Source of the DNA: Psychromonas ossibalaenae ATCC BAA-1528
GTDB lineage: Bacteria > Pseudomonadota > Gammaproteobacteria > Enterobacterales > Psychromonadaceae
DNA length: 38,008 nt
NCBI RefSeq assembly: GCF_000381745.1
Contig: NZ_KB907016.1
Location: forward strand, 1-38,008
Direction of reading: 5' to 3'
Within the stretch, counting starts at the first letter, position 1. Every line of letters starts with the position of its first letter. Shown here piece by piece: positions 33,224 to 38,008 of this stretch. Made by a program: the position numbers and the translations under genes. The notes under the pieces were generated by a model. The model saw only the letters and a list, made by a program, of their open reading frames with translations. It did no database searches and was not told the DNA's origin.

Positions 33224-34530
33224 CTGTTCACTCCGCTGTTATTAAGCATCTGGTTTACCGAGTAATAGCCGGTGCTGATGGCAACACCGCTGCCGCACCC
33301 CTGTGCTATCGGATCATAGCCTGCGAGACTTGATCCCGTGCAGAACAGATTATTAACCACAACCCCTTTGTGCATCGGATTGAATGTCGCGTTAGTTTTA
33401 ATGCCTATGGATAAAAACGGATGGGATTTTTGTGAAAAAAACTGCTCCTGATGCCATGATTTTCTGTCCTCAATATTACTTAAATCTAAATCAAAAACAG
33501 GCTCTTTAATCTGGTTGTAATGAGCTTTAAAACCTTTACTGAAAAAGCTGCCGGACGCCAGAATGAAATTAGCGGCGGTTAACGGCATCTCTTTAAAGTT
33601 GCGCGTATAGATGCTTTTAAGGTGCAGTGTTCCACCTTCTTCTGCCATTTCACCTTTAGTCACCTGATCGCCTTTTAACAGCGAACCGCCGTTATTGATA
33701 AACAGTCTGCTCATTGCCTCTTCAAGGCGAATACCCAGCAAAGAGGGGGGCATAGTCGGTACTTCGTGGATGGTTAAGCCGGTTAATTCATGCAGTTTAT
33801 TGAGTACTGCCAGTCCGTCGCCATTGCCGGTAACGGCAGGTAAAATCAGGATATCGTCAGGTGATGCGATTTTTTTTAATTTATCGGCGAATGATCTGAC
33901 TTCATGCTCATCACTTAAAATACGGGCGATATCAATTGAGCGTAATTCACATGGATTTCTTTTTAATCCGGAAAATCCGTCAATTGAAACCGAAGCATTT
34001 TTTATTTTAATGTCTTTAAACTCCGGGATCTGATTTAAATTGTCGGTCACCATTTTAGAATTAAAATCTCTAAAATTATCAATCTGCACAACAATAATGC
34101 GCTGCACTTTATGCTCTTCAAGTCTAACGGGCAGCTGATAAATATAAGGTTGTGACATCCAGGTTGATTTTAATGTGCCCAGCGGTGTGATACGGAAATG
34201 ATTATCGCCGTTTTCCTGGTGAGTTAAAGGAATACCGGCTGAAGATAATATTTTTTTATACCAGTCAAGTGATTCGAAAAGTATCTCTTTGCCGACTTTA
34301 CTGTAGGGATGATCTGGAAACTCCCGGGCAAATTTTTCAAAGACAGCTTCAGGATTACGGATAATTTTTCCCGTCGGGGTATGTGAAAGCAGATCAATGG
34401 AGCCCGATGAAAAATGCAGGGCACTTTGACCGTTGGAGATAATTGCCGTTTTTAATCCCGCTTCAAGGCAGCGCAGGCCGGCTGTATATCCTGCAATACC
34501 GCCGCCGATAATGATGCTGTCAAATTTCAT
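33220..34530 (-). CDS. glpB: Anaerobic glycerol-3-phosphate dehydrogenase subunit B
   Basis: 436 residues, FAD/FMN-type subunit: MKFDSIIIGGGIAGYTAGLRCLEAGLKTAII at the start is a dinucleotide-binding fold. FSSGSIDLL, IHEVPTMPPSLLGIRLEEAM and AQGCGSGVAISTGYYS are typical of GlpB. The ATG at 34530 has AAGGAATATT upstream and overlaps the glpA end by 11 bp, the tight coupling usual for glpAB; a further-upstream reading (to 34644) lies inside glpA and is not used. It bridges electrons from GlpA to GlpC. Confidence 0.94.
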   Translation of the reverse strand: MKFDSIIIGGGIAGYTAGLRCLEAGLKTAIISNGQSALHFSSGSIDLLSHTPTGKIIRNPEAVFEKFAREFPDHPYSKVGKEILFESLDWYKKILSSAGIPLTHQENGDNHFRITPLGTLKSTWMSQPYIYQLPVRLEEHKVQRIIVVQIDNFRDFNSKMVTDNLNQIPEFKDIKIKNASVSIDGFSGLKRNPCELRSIDIARILSDEHEVRSFADKLKKIASPDDILILPAVTGNGDGLAVLNKLHELTGLTIHEVPTMPPSLLGIRLEEAMSRLFINNGGSLLKGDQVTKGEMAEEGGTLHLKSIYTRNFKEMPLTAANFILASGSFFSKGFKAHYNQIKEPVFDLDLSNIEDRKSWHQEQFFSQKSHPFLSIGIKTNATFNPMHKGVVVNNLFCTGSSLAGYDPIAQGCGSGVAISTGYYSVNQMLNNSGVNR

Positions 34531-36172
34531 AATATTCCTTTTTTTCATCGTTTTGTGCTGTGCCGAGAAGAGTGACATCGGCTGCGCCGAACAGTCCTTC
34601 ATATATCCAGTAAGTGAACTCGGCCTCTCTAAGCGCGTCATCAAATAAAACCGGTTTGATGCCCTTCCACCTTTCCTCTAAAAAATGGATCAGCAGTTTG
34701 CTCGAATCATGGCCGCTGCATTGCCCGTATTCACAAAACAGTCCAGAAGCGCGGTAGGTACATAATTCCCCCTGACATGAGCCCATACCGAGGCGTGTGC
34801 GTCTTCTTAGATCGACCAGATTAGTGACATCTAATTTTTTGATGGCATATTCAATTTCACCCACGGAAACCATTTCACATTCACAGACAATGGATTTTCC
34901 TTTGGCGCTTTGATCAAATAACTGCACCGCTTTTTCGCCATGACGATAAGCGGCTGCTTTAGAGGTTAGCGCTGTTTTTTTCCGGGGCTGTTTATCCGTT
35001 CTTTCAACGGAACCCGGCAGCGGTTGTAAGTGAGTGGTACAAGGTGAGTTGTTACCTAATTTTTCAGCCACAACATCTGTGGTCATTTCTGCCATTAATC
35101 GGCAGGTCATCAGTTTTCCGCCGAGAATACTGGTCAGTCCGGTTAATCCATCGCGTTTGGCGTGGTCCAGTAAAACAATGCCGCGGCTGATATTACGGCC
35201 GTTGCCGCCGCTTACATCAACTAAAGGACGGACACCGGCATAAGCGCGTAAAATTCGGGTTTGTTCTAATATTGGTGCTAATTTAGCGCCTTCTTCAATT
35301 AATATATTGACCTCTTGATCTGTGACCCGCAGCGAGTCTATTTCGCAGTAGTCAATTTCTTCTGAGGTTGTTCCGATTAATGAAATCGAATCACCCGGCA
35401 CCAGAATATCGGCATCTGCGGGTTTGCGGCAGCGGTTAATGACCAGATCATTAATGCGGTGCTCTAATACCAGCAGAGAGCCTTTTGCCGGGAACATCTG
35501 CACATCCAGCTCTGCATACTGGCAGATGTTTTTCCCCCAGATACCGGCTGCATTAATCACTTCATTTGCAAATATTTCAAATTTTTCATTAGTGCGCACA
35601 TTAAGGCAGGAGGCGCCGATAATACGTTCACCGACCCGGATAAATGACTGCACAATGGAGTAGGTAAAAATCTGTGCGCCGTGTTGTTTAGCATCTAATA
35701 CATTTGATGCGCATAAACGAAAAGGATCTAATGTGCCGTCGGGTACTTTGACCGCACCTAATAAACTTGGGTTTACATTCGGCTCTAACTTGAGCGCCTC
35801 TTCAGGTGTAAGTTTTTGTGTGTCTATGCCTACACTGGTGCATGCGTGTATAAAGGTACTTTGAAAACTCAGGTCATCTTCAGGCAGGGTGATAAATAAG
35901 CCGTCGGTCTGATCGACACAATGACTGGCTATTTTTCTGAGGATTTTATTTTCTTGAATACATTCATGGGCAGACTCAGAATCAGTGACCGCATAGCGTG
36001 CACCTGAATGCAGCAGGCCGTGATTACGGCCCGTTGTTCCCGATGCAATATCATTTTTATCCAGCAGCATACATTTTATACCGCGTAATGCGCAATCGCG
36101 CATAATACTTGTACCGGTCGCACCGCCACCGATAATTAAAACTTCTGTTTCAAAACGGCTTATATGTCCCAT
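34520..36172 (-). CDS. glpA: Anaerobic glycerol-3-phosphate dehydrogenase subunit A
   Basis: 550 residues, the catalytic FAD flavoprotein oxidising glycerol-3-phosphate to dihydroxyacetone phosphate during anaerobic growth with fumarate or nitrate. FAD-binding VLIIGGGATGTSIMRDCALRG lies at 11-31, the DAO-type SGTTGRNHGLLHSGARYAV just after, and the C-terminal BFD-like [2Fe-2S] domain has CECEMVSVGEIEYAI and GMGSCQGELC. Length is close to the usual 540. First of glpABC; a CRP-like site lies about 70 bp upstream, matching the known carbon-catabolite control of glp genes. Confidence 0.95.
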   Translation of the reverse strand: MGHISRFETEVLIIGGGATGTSIMRDCALRGIKCMLLDKNDIASGTTGRNHGLLHSGARYAVTDSESAHECIQENKILRKIASHCVDQTDGLFITLPEDDLSFQSTFIHACTSVGIDTQKLTPEEALKLEPNVNPSLLGAVKVPDGTLDPFRLCASNVLDAKQHGAQIFTYSIVQSFIRVGERIIGASCLNVRTNEKFEIFANEVINAAGIWGKNICQYAELDVQMFPAKGSLLVLEHRINDLVINRCRKPADADILVPGDSISLIGTTSEEIDYCEIDSLRVTDQEVNILIEEGAKLAPILEQTRILRAYAGVRPLVDVSGGNGRNISRGIVLLDHAKRDGLTGLTSILGGKLMTCRLMAEMTTDVVAEKLGNNSPCTTHLQPLPGSVERTDKQPRKKTALTSKAAAYRHGEKAVQLFDQSAKGKSIVCECEMVSVGEIEYAIKKLDVTNLVDLRRRTRLGMGSCQGELCTYRASGLFCEYGQCSGHDSSKLLIHFLEERWKGIKPVLFDDALREAEFTYWIYEGLFGAADVTLLGTAQNDEKKEYYEI

Positions 36173-36233
36173 AATTCATCCAATTAGTCTGCCCAGTTAA
36201 CTACTTATGATTATGGCTAACAAAAATAATTTA

Positions 36234-36255
36234 TTAAGTGATCTATATCGCAAAT
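36234..36255. promoter_or_regulatory. CRP-like site upstream of glpA
   Basis: The core GTGATCTATATCGCA has the GTGATC left half perfect and ATCGCA close to ATCACA; about 15 of 22 positions match the CRP consensus by eye. It lies roughly 62-83 bp before the glpA start, and no other gene start is nearer on either side. CRP control of glp operons is established in enterobacteria. Confidence 0.5.
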
Positions 36256-36408
36256 GTTCGTTCGCGCATTTATTTGCTTGTTTATCGAGCTTTTTATGGT
36301 TGTTTTAAGGCCGATATTAAGACTCTGTGATTTACCACAGGCTGTTTTTACGAAACGTATAATTTTTAATTAAAGTCTCATTTACTTTTTTGAGATAAGA
36401 CAAGACGG

Positions 36409-36762
36409 CTGGTTTTGATTTTGATTTAATATGATGGGCCTTACGGTTCTGAAAAAACATTCAATGCGCTGAGTTTGGCATTAAATATTAAAGAGCAGCA
36501 TGAAGGAAATGTGAGACTTAAACTCTTTTTGATGTCCGACGCGGTGACTGCCGCACCGCACAATCAACGCCCGTCAGAAGGTTATAATATTGAGCAGATG
36601 TTAGAGATACTGCTGGCGCAGGGAACAGGTATCAAGCTGTGCAGGACCTGCTGTGAGGATCGCGGGGTAACAGAGTAAAGCCTGATTGAAGGTATCCGGA
36701 TCGGTACTTTAATTGATTTATCACAGTGGACATTTGATGCACATAGAGTAATGACATATTAA
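36409..36762 (+). pseudogene. DsrE-family (YchN-like) pseudogene with two in-frame stops
   Basis: One frame reads LVLILI, TAA (36427-36429), then YDGPYGSEKTFNALSLA, NIKEQHEG, VRLKLFLMSDAV, RPSEGYNIEQMLEILLAQG, IKLCRTCCEDRGVTE, TAA (36676-36678), then SLIEGIRIGTLIDLSQWTF and a final stop at 36760-36762. The order matches DsrE/F-like proteins (N-D-x-P-Y-G-S-E near the start, the KLC-x-x-C segment, then IxGxxIGTLxxLxxWT). No suitable start codon precedes it. Two nonsense codons with the rest of the frame intact suggest recent decay of a sulfur-relay or DsrE-like gene. A shorter translated fragment (36475-36678) should not be taken as a gene. Confidence 0.78.
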
Positions 36763-36808
36763 ACCTTAGTGCAAAGAAGTTTTATCCAAACATTATTTAG
36801 GAAGTAAT

Positions 36809-37687
36809 ATGAAGCAGTCAGCAGAAACTTGTATTTTTTATATCGCTCTAGAAAGTCAGCTTGCCGGCATTCTTCAGGAAACGTCGTATAGTGATCCGAG
36901 CTTAAGCGCCGAGGGATTTATCCATTTCTGCAGCAGCAGTCAGGTTGATGCAGTAGTGGAAGCTTTTTACCCGAATCAGCAGGATCTCAAGCTGTTAGTT
37001 GTTGATGTCAGCCTGCTGCGCTCTGAACTTCTTTTTGAAGCACCAAGCGGCAGCTTACCCGATGATTTTCCTAAACAGCAGCTGTTTCCGCATTTATACG
37101 GTCCTTTAAATATAGATGCGGTTATTGATGTTGTTGACTTAAAATGCTTTAACCACAAACCTGTGCACCCTGATACCGCAGCTGTACTGCGTCATTACCG
37201 TTTTACCAGACTGCCTGTTGAAGGAACATTGTTTAAAAGCACCTGGCGAGGAGCTCCGACATCAGTGGAGCAGGGACCTTCTGGAACTGCGATGATCGGG
37301 CTTTATGCTAATGAGCCTGAAAGTTTGTCGTGTTTCCATAAGCTTGATTATGACGAGATCTGGCACGTATATGGCGGTGATCCTTTTACGCTTTATCTGT
37401 TTTATGCGGACGGGCGGACTGAAGAAATAACCATGGGTCTGGATATTATGCAGGGACAGCATGTTCAATATGTTATTCCGGCAGGTGTATGGCAGGCCGG
37501 CTGTCTTAATGAAGGAGGTCGTTATGCTTTATTCGGCTGTACTATGGCTCCTGGTTTTACCGGAAGTTGTTTTGAGGCTGGGCTGGCTTGTGAACTGCTG
37601 GAGCAGTATCCCGATAAAGCTGCAGTTATAAATAAGATGTCAGTTAATGGAGGACATAAAACGATGCCGAAGGGCTTTGCTGATTAA
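36809..37687 (+). CDS. DUF952-DUF985 (cupin_5) fusion protein
   Basis: 292 residues in two parts. Residues about 7-112 are a DUF952 domain (IFYIALESQLAG, EGFIHFCSSSQV and QLFPHLYGPLNIDAV). Residues about 122-268 are a DUF985/cupin_5 domain (EGTLFKSTWRG, FHKLDYDEIWHVYGGDP with candidate metal/ligand His and Glu, VIPAGVWQAG and LFGCTMAPGFT). Both occur as separate small proteins of unknown function; DUF985 is a small-molecule-binding cupin. The joint reading frame is continuous, so the fusion is real here unless a sequence error joins two genes. The start has AGGAAG upstream. No operon partners. Confidence 0.85.
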   Translation: MKQSAETCIFYIALESQLAGILQETSYSDPSLSAEGFIHFCSSSQVDAVVEAFYPNQQDLKLLVVDVSLLRSELLFEAPSGSLPDDFPKQQLFPHLYGPLNIDAVIDVVDLKCFNHKPVHPDTAAVLRHYRFTRLPVEGTLFKSTWRGAPTSVEQGPSGTAMIGLYANEPESLSCFHKLDYDEIWHVYGGDPFTLYLFYADGRTEEITMGLDIMQGQHVQYVIPAGVWQAGCLNEGGRYALFGCTMAPGFTGSCFEAGLACELLEQYPDKAAVINKMSVNGGHKTMPKGFAD

Positions 37688-37757
37688 AATAAATTTCTCT
37701 TCATTAAAGCACGGCAAGATCATTATAAATTGAACTTTTCCTCCAACTAGCGATCTG

Positions 37758-37791
37758 ATCACCATATACTAACAATTCGCTATTTGGTGAT
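37758..37791. repeat. Inverted repeat before the transposase start
   Basis: ATCACCA (37758-37764) and TGGTGAT (37785-37791) form a perfect 7-bp inverted repeat five bases before the ATG. It could be part of the insertion sequence's left end or a hairpin restricting transposase translation. Confidence 0.3.
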
Positions 37792-37795
37792 AATA

Positions 37796-38008
37796 ATGAG
37801 CGCTACTTTTTTGAAATACTTCGATTCCATCTCAGACCCTCGTATTGAACGATGTAAGAAACATAATTTACTCGATATTCTTTTACTCGCTATTAGTGCC
37901 GTTATGTCTGGCTCTGAAGGCTGGGAGGATATTGAAAACTTCGGCCATATAAAGCTTGATTGGCTTCGTCAATATCGTCCTTTTGAATCCGGGATACCTC
38001 GGCATGAC
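37796..38008 (+). CDS. ISAs1-family transposase, 5' part cut by the window end
   Basis: 71 codons are open from ATG at 37796 to the last base: [37 protein letters not shown] and [21 protein letters not shown], continuing to GIPRHD. This is the N-terminal signature of ISAs1 (H-repeat-associated) transposases, whose DDE catalytic core should follow beyond the window. A short inverted repeat ATCACCA/TGGTGAT (37758-37764 and 37785-37791) lies just upstream and may be a promoter-proximal operator. I could not fix the element's left terminal repeat or target duplication from one end. Confidence 0.85.
   Translation, partial: MSATFLKYFDSISDPRIERCKKHNLLDILLLAISAVMSGSEGWEDIENFGHIKLDWLRQYRPFESGIPRHD

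Noticed and set aside
36427..36678. Stop-codon read-through or recoding of the DsrE-like frame
   Set aside because: Both stops are TAA, which is not used for selenocysteine or pyrrolysine, and no start codon is present; decay is simpler.

Overview
The window looks like chromosomal DNA of a marine, facultatively anaerobic gammaproteobacterium, perhaps Psychromonas or a Vibrio/Shewanella relative. This placement is inferred from the moderate-to-low GC content, the enterobacterial-type IlvC, IlvY, YbbA/YbbP, TesA and GlpABC proteins, a Na+-coupled sialic acid symporter, a bacterial voltage-gated Na+ channel and a dispersed intergenic hairpin repeat. No RNA gene, phage or CRISPR array was recognised.

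Layout. (1) 1-3658: ilvC (minus) diverges from a sulfurtransferase-ilvY pair (plus). Downstream of ilvC a piece of its own 3' end and its terminator are duplicated. (2) 3690-7190: small, mostly unlinked genes: a membrane protein, a GNAT acetyltransferase, a membrane-anchored protein with a HEPN-like RNxxxH motif, a degenerate CPBP membrane protein and a BacNav-type ion channel. (3) 7450-10654: a sensor histidine kinase and a REC-DUF3369-HD-GYP response regulator, closed by a perfect bidirectional terminator. (4) 10706-19219: a sialic acid (N-acetylneuraminate) locus. nanE-nanK-nanT-nanQ-porin lie on the minus strand, nagA on plus, an RpiR-type regulator on minus and nanA on plus. The parts form one pathway: porin (outer membrane), Na+ symporter (inner membrane), anomerase, lyase (NanA), ManNAc kinase (NanK), ManNAc-6-P epimerase (NanE) and GlcNAc-6-P deacetylase (NagA). 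NagB is not in the window. Repeated TTT(C/A)ACTCC-like motifs sit on the predicted promoters and leaders and are probably the regulator's operators; a CRP-like site lies upstream of nanA.

(5) 19462-22440: a small orphan gene, a Cdd1-type helix-hairpin-helix protein, a second GNAT, an orphan periplasmic binding protein and RarD. (6) 22659-26366: tesA divergent from ybbA-ybbP, with the two start codons overlapping in a single CATG. (7) 26413-31965: a DUF1275 membrane protein, a small membrane protein, an alpha/beta hydrolase, a translationally coupled GCS2-type carboxylate-amine ligase plus AstE/aspartoacylase-type metallohydrolase, and an AmmeMemoRadiSam-type radical SAM enzyme without its usual partners. 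(8) 32015-36172: the anaerobic glycerol-3-phosphate dehydrogenase operon glpABC (minus), with a CRP-like site upstream. (9) 36409-38008: a DsrE-family pseudogene with two in-frame stops, a DUF952-DUF985 fusion gene, and the start of an ISAs1-type transposase cut by the window edge.

Most of the window is ordinary core metabolism. The points most worth a second look are the coupled ligase/hydrolase pair next to the orphan radical SAM enzyme, the nan operator pattern, the HEPN-like membrane protein, the DsrE pseudogene and the ilvC tail duplication.
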